Source: a virus
Reading direction: 5' to 3' (one strand)
IMG/VR virus record: IMGVR_UViG_3300009161_000165
Span: 1-29,422 of that record
DNA: 29,422 bases
This document shows positions 1 through 11,600 of the stretch, piece after piece. The position numbers and the translations under genes were made by a program. Below the pieces are notes generated by a model. It was not told the DNA's origin and did not search any database. It saw nothing but the letters and a program-made list of their open reading frames with translations. Position 1 is the first letter of the stretch; every line of letters begins with the position of its first letter.

Positions 1-1843
1 AATTTTTGATAGTTACAATGGCTTCGATTGTACCTGCTTTGGAGGTTGGTTTATCAACCAGACTTCGGCCAATTACATTAAAAGCCGTTATTTCACCAGG
101 TTGTGCCGCTCTAGCAATACCATCTCCTGCACTAACTAATCTATCGCCTTTGTGTACGATACCTATTACTTTTACCGGGACACGTCCAGTCATTGCAACT
201 GGCGGATGTGTGTCGTCTTCGCCGGCACCACCGTTCATCAAGTAGGCCGCTCTAGTACTTATTACACCAAACACTTTATCGCTTAATTCTGTAAGAGATT
301 TGGTAATTTCTGCTGATCCACCTAGTTCAACTACTGTGCCTGCGTCAAGCACTTCATCTGCGGCAAAGCGTTCTGCAACGTCAGCGTAGAGTGCTGTGGT
401 TGCTTGAGCAAAGATTCGATTAAAATAGACAGATGAGCTTCCAATATTACCTATGCCATTTCCGTTGTTGTTGTTGATATTACCAACGCTAACATTATTT
501 GAAAATATGGTATTAAACAACTGGGTAGATGAACCAATATTACCCACAGCATTACTACCACCTTTGATGATACTATTTGCACTAAGTGTTGTAGAATAAA
601 CAGTTGATGTATCTACAAAAAGTACATTACCGACTCCGCCAATACCTACTGAAAAACTTCCACCACTTGTGCCAATAGAAGCATTTGAGTTACCATTTTG
701 TATTTGGGTAACGCTAACTGCGGCATTAATACCGGTCATATAGAATGCATTACCATAAACATAACTATTTGATGTTATGCTACCAGAAGCACTGATAATA
801 CCTGTTACATACTCACCTGTTGTAGCAAATACTGCCACGTTTGGTGTACCACCAATGCTAATAGTAACGTTACCGCTACTTGACGGAATATTGGCTTCAC
901 TTGTACCATTGAATATCCTCGAAGCATAAATGCCCGAAGCACAAGCCACATTGCCTAAAAAATAACTAGCAGAGATATTACCAGTTGCACTTACTATACC
1001 ACCAGTTAATATGTTTCCATGTATAGCATTACCTGTTGAACTAACTATGCCACCGGTTAAGATATTGCCACCTATAACATTACCAGTAGTGCTGATATTA
1101 CTGCCTGCTGGAACTACTACGTTACCAACAAAATTCAAGCCATATACATTGCCCGCGGCACTTACTATACCAGCGGTTAAAACATTGCCGCCGGTAACAT
1201 TACCAGTTGTGCTTGATGTACTGGTGGCTATTATATTGCCGGTAAAAACTGTTGTGCCAGCGGCATTGCTAAGTGTTTCGCCAACATAAATGTAGGGAAA
1301 TAAACTGTACTGAGCTTGTGAACTTGCAACTGCAAATGCAACACTACTAAAAATTGCAACCCTTACGTTGTTAGCATACACCGTGGTAACGTAACGTGGT
1401 GTGGCACTGTTATCAAGAATGGTTTCGCCGACTGTGCCTGATACTCCTTGTGAGCTAGTATAAGCAGGACCCACAACTGTAAATGCGGCACCGGTATATA
1501 CTTTAAGTTGTACGTTGGTAGTATCGTACCACAACTCGCCAGTCACTGGGTTAGTTGGAGTTGCCGAACTTGCTGTAGACAGGGCTAGGGGTTTAAATTG
1601 TGTTCCGGTATATACTTTAAGTAATCCGTTTGTTTTGTCCCACCAAAGTTGTCCAGTTAATGGTGCAGGTGGTGCTGTGGTGTTTGACGCATTTTCCAAC
1701 AAGTGGATAAAGTTTTCATCTAAAAATTCACCATACCCAGCATAATTTTTGCCCACCAATGTCATTGAGCTTGCAGTATTGACGGTACCATCTGCTACTG
1801 TAGCAAAAACTGTACCGTCCGTTAAATTAATTGTATATGCCAT
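1..1843 (-). CDS. Tail-fibre-like virion protein, 3' end beyond window
   Basis: Reading from ATG at 1843, 614 codons stay open to the left edge, so the stop lies outside. The N-terminus (MAYTINLTDGTVFATVADGT, then GKNYAGYGE and ENFIHLLEN) matches a type I know from marine T4-like phage fibre proteins. Two 38-residue-period repeats with TGQLWWDKTN / TGELWYDTTN and LKVYTG follow (residues 61-125). The shaft is Gly/Asn/Thr-rich with three 17-residue repeats (215-231, 255-271, 272-288) and two IGG-containing repeats (about 310-345 and 379-410). From residue 483 the chain reads TTALYADVAERFAADEVLDA, with GVIST and MTGRVPVKVIG later. This resembles the C-terminal domain of marine phage fibres related to the Peptidase_G2 / intramolecular-chaperone family. 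The last visible residues (EAIVTIKN) look close to a natural end. Likely role: receptor-binding or peripheral fibre (inferred). An AGGAACAGG stretch lies upstream of the ATG. Confidence 0.85.
   Translation of the reverse strand, partial: MAYTINLTDGTVFATVADGTVNTASSMTLVGKNYAGYGEFLDENFIHLLENASNTTAPPAPLTGQLWWDKTNGLLKVYTGTQFKPLALSTASSATPTNPVTGELWYDTTNVQLKVYTGAAFTVVGPAYTSSQGVSGTVGETILDNSATPRYVTTVYANNVRVAIFSSVAFAVASSQAQYSLFPYIYVGETLSNAAGTTVFTGNIIATSTSSTTGNVTGGNVLTAGIVSAAGNVYGLNFVGNVVVPAGSNISTTGNVIGGNILTGGIVSSTGNAIHGNILTGGIVSATGNISASYFLGNVACASGIYASRIFNGTSEANIPSSSGNVTISIGGTPNVAVFATTGEYVTGIISASGSITSNSYVYGNAFYMTGINAAVSVTQIQNGNSNASIGTSGGSFSVGIGGVGNVLFVDTSTVYSTTLSANSIIKGGSNAVGNIGSSTQLFNTIFSNNVSVGNINNNNGNGIGNIGSSSVYFNRIFAQATTALYADVAERFAADEVLDAGTVVELGGSAEITKSLTELSDKVFGVISTRAAYLMNGGAGEDDTHPPVAMTGRVPVKVIGIVHKGDRLVSAGDGIARAAQPGEITAFNVIGRSLVDKPTSKAGTIEAIVTIKN
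980..1201 (-). repeat. Three 51-bp coding repeats in the fibre shaft
   Basis: Three copies of a 17-residue unit, N-x-x-G/H-G/N-N-x-L-T-x-G-I-V-S-x-x-G, lie at 1151-1201, 1031-1081 and 980-1030. The last two are directly adjacent. Copy 1 reads NVTGGNVLTAGIVSAAG and copy 2 NVIGGNILTGGIVSSTG. They probably form a repeating beta shaft and could expand or contract by recombination. Confidence 0.8.
1469..1663 (-). repeat. Two-copy TGxLWxDxTN module in the fibre N-terminal region
   Basis: Residues 61-87 (nt 1583-1663) and 99-125 (nt 1469-1549) carry the same pattern P-x-TG-Q/E-LW-W/Y-D-x-TN-x-x-LKVYTG-x-x-F, spaced by 38 codons. The DNA has diverged but the protein pattern is clear. In related phage proteins this module occurs in variable copy number after the same N-terminal anchor (established from memory, not searched). 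Confidence 0.75.
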
Positions 1844-1865
1844 ATCAGTTACCTGTTCCTATATC

Positions 1866-2471
1866 TTATACAGCATTAATGTTGCTCAATGTCTGTATTC
1901 GCAATGTGTAATCGATTTGAATTTGTCGATTTAAACTCTTTTGTACCGGGTGAAAAATAACATGGGTAATTAACCGCAAATCTGTAGAACTTCCGTTCCA
2001 ACTTTTCAACCCTAATTCATCAAATACATATTCACCGTTGAAATTAGTACTATTATCAAATGCTTGTTGTTCTGGTGGTTCGCCGTAATCTAACAAACAT
2101 GTTACTAAAATATCTGTATAGGCATTGCCAGATGTATGCAACACAGTCATTTTATTATTTTCAGGATCCGTGTCAGCCGCTGAATTATCATCCACAACTT
2201 TTTGGTATGTTTGATTATACAAGTCAGCATTTTGTCCTGTTGTATTTGGGGGCAAGTATGTAATAACTCCAGTAGGGTCAACTGAACTGCCACCATTGCC
2301 AAATGCCATTTGGTAAATGTAACCTAAGTTACGATTGCTCAAAGTCTGGGCCATTGCTATACTAATATTTTCATAATGGATGGCGTTCTTTTTGTCCACA
2401 AGAACTTCTCCCGAGACAGGGTCGTGTATTTTAACAAACCCTTCAATCTTGCACAAACCTGGGGTTATCAT
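1866..2471 (-). CDS. 201-aa virion structural protein, function unknown
   Basis: The protein starts MITPGLCKIEGFVKIHDP and continues SGEVLVDKKNAIHYEN, then MAQTLSNRN, MAFGNGGSSVDPTG, FDELGLKSW and IQIDYTLRIQTLSN near the C-terminus. I recall such proteins next to baseplate genes of marine T4-like phages, annotated only as structural. No catalytic motif, signal peptide or membrane segment is visible. The start is fixed by a strong Shine-Dalgarno (GGAGGG, 6 nt upstream) and by the ATGA overlap with the preceding 49-aa gene. The stop is 22 nt before the fibre start. Position between the giant wedge protein and the fibre suggests a connector or accessory role (inference). The motif around IHDP...VDKKNA is repeated in the 49-aa neighbour. 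Confidence 0.8.
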   Translation of the reverse strand: MITPGLCKIEGFVKIHDPVSGEVLVDKKNAIHYENISIAMAQTLSNRNLGYIYQMAFGNGGSSVDPTGVITYLPPNTTGQNADLYNQTYQKVVDDNSAADTDPENNKMTVLHTSGNAYTDILVTCLLDYGEPPEQQAFDNSTNFNGEYVFDELGLKSWNGSSTDLRLITHVIFHPVQKSLNRQIQIDYTLRIQTLSNINAV

Positions 2472-2617
2472 GCTCTGCCCTCCACATAAGTTCGTTGTGT
2501 TTTTGGATCAAAAATTCTCATGTGAGCTTGCACTGATATGGATCCGGTTTCGTTGGGTTTTTGAGGCTTTGCCTCTTTTTTTGGTTCCGCAATTTGTTTT
2601 GACTGTATATTTGCCAT
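2468..2617 (-). CDS. 49-aa small protein with a DPxT...VExRxA motif
   Basis: Reading ATG at 2617 to TGA at 2468 gives 49 residues: a Lys/Pro/Glu-rich half (for example EPKKEAKPQKPNETG) and an ordered-looking half ISVQAHMRIFDPKTQRTYV ending EGRA. The stop overlaps the next start as ATGA, and the next gene's GGAGGG lies inside its last codons, which fits a real translated gene. It begins 19 nt after the giant gene's stop. Its own ribosome site is weak (CAAGG about 13 nt upstream), so coupling to the giant gene is likely. The C-terminal half aligns by eye with residues 7-30 of the following 201-aa protein. No known family is recognised; minor virion component or assembly factor is a guess. It fills a gap that would otherwise be 165 nt. 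Confidence 0.7.
   Translation of the reverse strand: MANIQSKQIAEPKKEAKPQKPNETGSISVQAHMRIFDPKTQRTYVEGRA
2478..2483 (-). promoter_or_regulatory. Shine-Dalgarno of the 201-aa gene
   Basis: GGAGGG on the minus strand, 6 nt before ATG 2471 and inside the last codons of the 49-aa gene. It decides the start of the 201-aa protein over later Met codons. Confidence 0.75.
2563..2582 (+). terminator. Plus-strand hairpin with T7 tract, terminator-like
   Basis: On the plus strand GAGGC-TTT-GCCTC is a perfect 5-bp stem with a 3-nt loop, followed by seven T. On the minus strand it is followed by A, so it would stop only antisense (plus-strand) transcripts. It lies inside the 49-aa gene, where it encodes part of the Lys/Ala/Pro stretch. 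The stem is short, so it may be a by-product of that coding sequence. Confidence 0.35.
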
Positions 2618-2636
2618 GGTCTTTTATTTACCTTGT

Positions 2637-5600
2637 TTATAATCCACGCAAGAACCTTGCGGCCTGCGTATCAGTGTCTTGTAATGCTACCCCATCACTG
2701 GCTGTGCCATCCCCCAGTTGATACCATGTGGTAGAACATTCTCTTACCAATATAGTAACTTCTACTCCCGGGGGAGGTGCATGTAACTCTGGGTAGGTAC
2801 TTTGCGTTTTAAATTCGATGCTAACAGGATCAAAGTTTGACAAAGTCCAACGATATTGTCCTTCTGCAATTGCCACAGTAGTATCACTATAAGCATACTG
2901 TCTTGTTCCGCCCACGTAAACTTCGATTGCCCCAATTTCAACAGTGCTATCTTCAAAATTTGCAACGTCGATACTGGGTGCATAAAAAGTAGTAGTGCTA
3001 CCATCACCAGTGCTGGCGTCGCTTGTGATATAATTCTGAAACTCTTCGGGCAACAAATTACCACGTCCTATATCATACACATCAGCACCACTGGTATGAT
3101 TGGCTGCTGCCGTTCCAGCTGTGCCGCGAATAAGTCCCGAAATAGTATTAAAGGCCACATCTCTATAACGATACATAATTCGCTCACCATCTATTGTAAT
3201 CACACCAAAAATACCCGCTGGCAAATCTGGATTGCTAAGTGCCCGAGAATTATCAACATAAGCAATATCATCTAGATCGCCAAGATCTTGGGACAGTGCA
3301 GTTGTAGTAGCAGGAGTAATCCTATAGGTTGCTTGAATATTACGCATGTCTTGGAATATACGGAATGCTATTGCATTAGGAACCACACTGCTGGTAAATT
3401 CTGTAACAACCACAGTGTCTATGGTCCTAATAGGTCCGCTGGCCAATATCAAGTAGTCTCCTGCTGATGTAGTATCAGTGGCTCCTTGATATTCAATTGT
3501 GAAATCTTGACCTTCAAATAATCTATAACCATTTAATGTTACCCAAACTCTGCTGGCCAATACTCCAATACGTTCTAGATAAAAATTATTTTTATAAATT
3601 GCAGTTCCAACTGAGTAATCATATGACCCCGGAGCATCGGTTGTTGCACCTGCATCAAATACGGTACTATCATATGGTTCAGCAATGGTTAATCCTTCTA
3701 CAACTGGCCCAGCAAACAATAGCGTTAACGGAAATTGTTGTGATGTATCGTTCCAGGTGACTGTTTCAATTATGTCATTTAAGTTAACTAATATCTTTAG
3801 TTGCAATTGATTTTGTGTAATAACGTACTCAGCTTGAGTGTTTACGCTAATTAAAATTCTTGCTCCGCTAGGTGGAGGAGTGTTAAAAATAACCTGGCGG
3901 CCCGGAGTATTACTACCAGTCCAATTTGTAACAATGTATGTTCCAGAATATGGACCATAACTTTGCGGTTGTAATATGTTGTCTACCCAGACTGTAATAT
4001 CTGTGGGAGCATTGATGAGATTTTGATCGTATCCACTACGCTGTGGCAACCCAAAACTCACGCTTGAGTTATCGCCAAACCATTCAATTCCTGCAGGTGG
4101 AGTTAATCGAATACCGTTGCGAGTAACCACTGCATTAGCCGGATTAGATCCAGGAGCACCATTTGTTAGAACAATGTATCCAGTGTTTATGATTTCCGCA
4201 GTAATCACAGTATATTGTGACTGTGCAGTGCTCCATCCATAATCAGTTGTGGCCTGTCCGGTTCCCGAACCAATGCCGGTGGCAGTAAATATTGTTCCTA
4301 TGTTGTTGTTGGCAGCACCAATGGACACAAAATTGGTGGTGCCCACAATACTAATTGTATATTGTCTACCAATAACAAAATATCCAGCATCGATTGTGCA
4401 TAACCCAAATGCCACTAATGCTATTCCGTCGGTTGCACCATAAGTGGCACCAAACTCCACAAGACTTTGTGTAGTTGGCACAAATTCTAGCCAGTAACTA
4501 GCATTGGTTATAAGAATTCCTGGTATCGTATCCTGTAGTGCCCGATAATAACTACCACCAGTATTGACCACAGTCAGCGTTGTATAACTATCAGCAATAT
4601 TCCAAGCAACACTAGAAATATACGGAGTCCAGGTAGCACCACTGGCTACAGCACCGTTGACAAAAATTGCTAAACTTATTATTTCTGAAGAGTTTACAGG
4701 AATAATAACCGAACCGTCAACATCTGCACCTATGTAATTTCCGCGGAACAATTGACTGCCTCCGCCCAATTCATACACACTGATATCAACTGAATTGCCA
4801 TCAGCCACAGTGGGCAATAATGTTATGGTTTGATTGACCCAGTCAACAACGTAGTCAACGTCTCGTGCCAAATCTAATCCTGTGGTAATATTGCTAACTA
4901 ATATTTCTACTGGATGTGGTAACACATCGGCCCAACTAAATGTATCAGTTATTGCTGAATCATATGTGTAGCGTATATTAGAAACTGCAAATCCGTGCCC
5001 ATCTCTATTCCAATCAGCTCCAGGTCGAGTATAGATTCGCATGTCTAATGTGTCAAACTCTGCACCGTTAACTAACTCTTGTGGAGCATGTCCTTCATAG
5101 ATTCCAATAAATTCACCGCCATCTACATTGATGTCAGTTGGTAATGTACCTAATGTAGTATCAGTAAACTCACTTGTGTATTCAGCATCAATTGTCAATG
5201 CATTACCCAAGAAATAATTTCCATATACTTGCACTCCAGGATAAGCAATGCCATCGATTAAGAGTGGTAAATCAAGTCCAGGCTCATTAACGCCAGGAAC
5301 ATAATATCCCATGGTACGATCAACGCCAGTTAAATCCATAGCTGGTACTATAGTCCAGTCTTCAAGATTAAATGTTGGACCAACCACTGCGGTGGAATCT
5401 TGGCTACTGGCTTGGTACACACGATCTTCATACCGCACTAGAGTACCATCCTGATACGTGCCGTTTGCACTCCAATCTGATACGTCTGAGAAATATTGGA
5501 AACGATCAAACTTCATGGTAGTCTTGATACTACGCACAAGTCCGGCATACATGTTTGTACTCAAGTTATAATTCATGACCGCATAAGCGGTTGCCATACG

Positions 5601-8600
5601 ATTAGTACCGTTGCCACCATCAAATGTTATTGTGGGAGTTGTGGTATATCCTGATCCTGCATAAGTTATATCTACACTAGTTACTACGCCCGTAACAGCA
5701 TTGATTGTTGCTATGGCTTCTGCTGGCACCTCAGCGTCACCAGTAATAATAACTAACGGGGCTTCGGTATACCCTAATCCACCATCTATTATTCGTATGC
5801 TTATCAAATTTAATAGATAATTGCTGTACCATTGATTGTATGGCCATGTTGTCCATACTGTACTAGTTGCTGGCAGGTCACTTAAATTATTGATTGATGC
5901 ACCAGATGCAGTACCGTGATCATATGGTAATAAAATTGGGCTGGTATATGCTGGTATGTCTAGCGAAGTGTTGTAATATGCTGGCAAGTCAAAATCAGTG
6001 GTATCACCAAAGAATTCATCAAACCCTGCGTATTTTAAATTAAATTCTCGAATACTAACGTGATACGGCTTAACTTCTTGAATGTAATCGCTAACAAATT
6101 CTTGATTGTCTCTTATGTAATTTTGATAAGGTATCAATTCACGTATTCTGTGATCCACATCAATCAAGCTGGTTTTGACCAACCATTCGGGTGCTGAAAA
6201 TTCACTCAATACAAAATTGAATACCAATACCAATGCACGGTTGCGTTCAATTGCTAGTTCATTTACAAACAACTCTTCGTTAATGGCCTGTATAATTTTA
6301 CGTGTTTCTGTAACCGGTTCCTGATCAAAATATTGTGCATCAAATACTTCAACGTCAAACCCAAATCTTCCCAATGCATAATCCCACAATTCTGCTGAAA
6401 ATTCAATAGTACCATCTTGTAGACCAACACGTTCCCAGCTTAGATCAGTTTTTAAATAAATTTCAAACTTGCCCTGTGCATTAGCAGTGACCTTGACACT
6501 ACTGCCTACAGGAACTGTAAGAGTGGCCAATGCAGAGTATGTGGAGACTTCAGCCAAAACTTTGGTGCTGGAATTATAACCAGGAAGGTACCAATCAATG
6601 TAACTCCAATAATCCGGAGTATTGTAACCTTGCACTTGTGTCAAAATCAATACTCTTGTGTTGGCTTGAGTGTCGCTTGTTTCAACAGTATAAATTGTCC
6701 ACAATCCACGCTGACTACTGTCTGTTGTTACGAGATATTTGTATCCCAATGGTATTGACCCATTGGGATTGCTCCAGAACGGTGTTTGAAAACCTAGTAT
6801 TTCTAAATTGGCTACACGTAAATTCCAATTTGTAACAGTAACTCCGTCAACTGTTTCAGTTTGCATCGGTTCTGCTTGACTGCTGTTCAACAAATTGAAT
6901 GATCTATTTTCGCTAACAGGATACTGACTTAAAACTGTGTTGCATCTCACAAGATAGTTTTTCAATGCCGCAAAGCGATCCACAAACATACTTTGTCTTG
7001 GGCGGAATTGTACTCCGTATCTTTCAGCAGGACCCAGTCTTGGATCAGGCACTTGATTACCAAATGTGTCTACGCCACAGAAACTGTCTTGTAATTTGCG
7101 ATACAATATATCACTCAAGAATCCATCAGGACGATCTTGTGGTATTAATTCATACTCAACGTGAACATCAGCATCAGTTAATTGTTGATCAAATTCAATA
7201 TTAATAATTGTGTCACTGGCTTCGATGTAATCTCCGCTGTTATAAAGAGCTATGGTACTGGCATTGATTGGTGCCATGTACGGAATGCCTGACGCACGTG
7301 GATTAGTTATGTACGATGCTATGGTACTTACTGGCAGTGTTTTTCCAAGTTTGGTTGCGGTAACTGTGATGTCTCGCACCCAGAAATAATATTCTGTGGC
7401 GAATGTGCCATCTAACGTAAGTCTGGTGTTTACAGTATAACTGAATGAGTTGTAAGGTGTGCCTTCTCCGTTGTACTGTGCAGGAGGTACTGGACTGTAT
7501 ACCCATTGGTAAACATCAATTACACTTCCTGGGAATATTTGTGCCCAGCGACGACTAGCGTATGTGATGTTGTCTTGATTGGGATCGATAAATCTAACTG
7601 TTGATATATCCCACCAAACTTCGCCCACACGCTCACCAAACCAAGTAGTTCCACGAACATTTACTGGACCTATGTTGTACGACGCAGGATCAACGGCACC
7701 AATATAATCAATATTTTGTTTAGCGGCACCCAGTATTTTGCCTTGTAACGGATTAATAAAATCTAAAAATTCAGTTCTGGCTCCAGTAATTCTATCATAC
7801 AAAAATACTGAGTTTAATAAACGTATGTCCACGGTGGGCTGTTGTATGTTGGTCACTGTCCATGCAAGGGTGCCTGTGGTGTTTTCAAACACAAACACTG
7901 AACCAAAATCAGCTGAGCTATCACCGTAATCATTTTTAGGTGCTCCGGCCATGACCACACCTGATGTGTAATTGACTGAAGTACCAAATCCATCATATGG
8001 TGCCACGTCACTGTTGTTGATCTGTTGTCCAAAAACAAACTTTCCTGGGTTGGTAATGACCAAGGTTGAACTGGGCAAATAATCGTATGTGTAAATTGCA
8101 CCACTTTGTATAATTATTGAAAAGAACACAGTACTACCAACGTCAAAGATTGTGGTACCGTCATCAAATTCAGTTTCAAGATAGATAGTTCCTTTGGGTG
8201 CTCCGACCACTAGATTAATAGCCGAGTCATCAATACTGAGACTGCTACCGAATCCAGCATATTCTGTAGGATATGGACTCTCAATTGTTTGTGTCCAAGC
8301 AAATGTATCAAATCCTAAATCGTCAAATGTTGTGCCCACGGTGCCCGGTGCCACTTGTAATTTGTTAAATTGTGGTGCCGCATCAGGATTTTGAATAGCA
8401 AGCACAAGATATCCATCGGTGGTCACTGTGGCCAATACATTTTGTACGTTGGTGTTAATTGCTGCCGCCAACCCAGCTATATTCTGATCAGGGGCATTTG
8501 GCACAGCAACATCTATGTTGTTGATACGAATAGTATCACCATTGGTGAGTGCAGGATTAGCAATTGTAGAAGATATTGTGCCGTATACACGACTTTGATT

Positions 8601-11600
8601 TACAAAACGTTCAACCACGCCACCTTTGAAAATTTGAACACTACTTTGTGGCTCACCTACATATAAACTACAGTTATTAGTACAGATGTCTACAGATTGT
8701 CCAAAGTTACAAAACTCTGCCACTGTATTTTGACTTACTGTTTGTACCTGCTGGAATTGGTTGGTTTCAATTTCAATAATGTCACCAATTTGCAAGTTGG
8801 TTGTTATTGTCACGGCACTACCTACAATTTTAAATGTATTTGCACCACCTATCACGCTGTCAGTTTCGTTGATTAAAAATTGATTGTTAATGGTCACGCT
8901 TATTGGAGCGGTTGGAGCACCGCCTAACACAGTGATAACAGCAGACGAAGCATCAGTAGTGTTAATAAATCTTTGTACGTTACGATCAAAAACATACACA
9001 TTACCTGCTTCGACCTCACCGTCAACTGTGCGGTATGGTGTTCCAATTATAACTTGTCTACCATCAGTAGTACAAGAGATTGCATCTCCAAATTGGTCTC
9101 CAGCACTGAGTCCGCCTGATACACTTGATGTATCAATGGTATCTACATATTCAAAATAACTTTGTGCGTTTACAACCACAACATCACTAGGTGCTCTTGC
9201 TGTGATAAAAGTCACTGTGGTACCAGCAAATGTGTAATCAATATTTGGCCGCCATAATGCATCATTTACAGTAATGCTAAATGAATATATGTTTGTGGCT
9301 GTGAAAATTCCCACAGCATTACCAGTTGCGTCTATTCCATTGGCCAGATTAAATGTAGCAGATGTGGCAGGGATTTGAAATGCATAATATCTAGAAATAT
9401 CTATCAGCACTCCGTCGGCAGGAGCTGAGACAAAATTTACAGTACTAAAAGAGCCGCTAACAGTATAATTAACACCAACTGTTTGTAATTGCCCGTCCAG
9501 TGTCACTTTAAGTTGGCTTGAGTTGTTGATTTGTATGGTGTCATTGATGGTGTAAACGCTAGTGACACCATTTCCTCTAACTCGTATAAATTGATTTTGC
9601 CAATCAACCCGACCATAAGCGTGTACACTATTCAATCCAGGTGCACCAATATACATCCAACGTTCGTCAAGACTCATGGCCACACTATAACCAAACTCAC
9701 CAGCACCAGTTAGTAGTGTTCCGTATCCAGCAGGTTGTGTCAACAACTGCCATTGTGCAAACGGTACTACCCCGGGTTGTCCTCGAGCAGGATCACGATA
9801 TATAACACTGGCATATCCATTGTTGGCTTGGCTGCCAGACCCTAGACTTTTGCTTGCACCGGCCACTGCCCAGTTTTGATCGCCAAAATCTATAGCATTA
9901 CCATAACCGCGTACACCAGTAACATCTAGTGTGAGTACCGCGTCTTCACTGGATAGTGGGCTTATGGGAGTGTATTGATCACTGTAGTTTTTAACATACA
10001 AATACAATCCGCCTTTTTCAACGCCTGCACCAAATCCATATTTGGGACTGCCGACTAAGGCCGCTGTTCGATTTCTTGCTTGTGATACACTGGCACCATA
10101 TTGTTCGCCGGCATCTAACAATGCTGGATAAAGAGAAATAACATCCGAAAATACTGTGTTCTTTTGCAATACTTCCCACAAGCCACTGCCGTTGTTGTCT
10201 ACCCAAACTCTTGCACCGGGCAAAATATCATTGGCATATGGTAATGTAAGTACATCGCTTGCCTGTGCAACACGCATGGTTTGCAATGTAAATCCTAGGC
10301 CAGTACCGTTTGCGACTGATCTATTGCCACTAAACGCAAATGCAATGTTTACTGTGGTTAAATTTAATACTGATAATACTTGATATACACCGTTGACTTC
10401 AATATCAAAGAATTTAATAATTAACTTGTCGCCAGCAACCAGGCCATGATTACCGCTAAAGATCACACGGCTGGTGCCGTTTAAATTATCACATACGTGT
10501 TGTATCTGTCCAGGTACTGCTTGAGCACGATAAATGTTCCAATCATAATCATTGATCTTGGCCACCCATATACTGGTACCAACTTGAATTGCATCTATGT
10601 TGGCACTTAAACTGGCTGTGCTATTGATATCAAACACTGTGATATCAACATCATCAAGACTTACATATCCTGCTGAAGGCAAGCCAGTATCAGTAGGTAA
10701 TTCTGTCGTGGTTGGTAAAATATCAGGACTTGTGAGTTTATAACTCTGTCTCCAAACATCACTTAGTAGTATTTGTTGATCTGCTGAGCTCGGTTGTTGC
10801 GGCAATACCACTTGGACCAGGCTAGGATTGGCATCTAACAATGCACGATTTAAACGAAGTTCAAAGAAACTGCGATTGGCATTGGCACCATACACACTTC
10901 GCTGTACTGCCCAGTTTTCATATATGCTATAATCGGCTGCTTCTTTGCCAAGGTTGGCCGATTTAAATAATTCTGCCGCAAGGATAGTGCCCTTGGTATC
11001 AAGGAACTGTCGATATATATTAACTTGACTAACGTCGTCAAGGTTTAACGCGGCCAAGTATTGTCTAGGCTTGTATCCAATCAATCCGTATGCCAATAGA
11101 TCGTTGTCAAGTTCGATGTTGGCAGTATTGATATTGTAACTGTTGGCCAACTGATTGGCTTTGTTGGCAAGATTGGGCAACAACCCAAGTTCCATTTGTG
11201 TATAGTCGCTTTGTACCCAATCATTGAAATCAAACTTTTCAGTTGGCTGAACTATTTTTAGAGCAGACCAATACACATTCTTGTATTTGACAATCTGTCC
11301 CTTGCTATAAGTGCGTAAACCTGTCCATTCTTCCACATTGTCTTGGTTTAAAATAAAACCTGGAGTGTCAAGTGTTCCATTCCAGTCAGCAGTGGTCACC
11401 GCCACAAGAGTTAATCGACTTTGTCTAGCACCTGTGGTGGGATCATAAATTAAATCGCCAAACACACTGCGATTACTTAACACAATCATGTGTTCAAAAT
11501 TTGTAAATTTCAAATCAATAAAACTAATTGTCTGAGTGCTCAATGGCTGTATAACAAATGTATTGTCTATACGAACAATATTGAGAGTGCGAGTTGGCAA

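Noticed and set aside
980-1201. Regular repeats that could suggest a CRISPR array or tandem DNA element
   Set aside because: Repeats are in frame, diverged at third positions and encode a Gly/Thr-rich shaft; there are no unique spacers of constant length.
6-1934. Plus-strand open frames opposite the fibre gene
   Set aside because: The minus-strand frame is continuous for 614 codons with clear fibre motifs; the plus frames are Pro/Val/Leu-rich mirror images of its repeats.
2625-2632. GGTAAATA before the 49-aa gene as a late promoter
   Set aside because: It differs from the T4 late octamer at two positions and lies 7 nt from the ATG, leaving no room for a leader.
8345-8585. Flagellin/FliD-like piece (TNGDTIRINN...AAINTN) as a separate flagellar gene
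   Set aside because: It is in frame within the giant protein between propeller blades 5 and 6 and is more simply one of its inserted beta modules.
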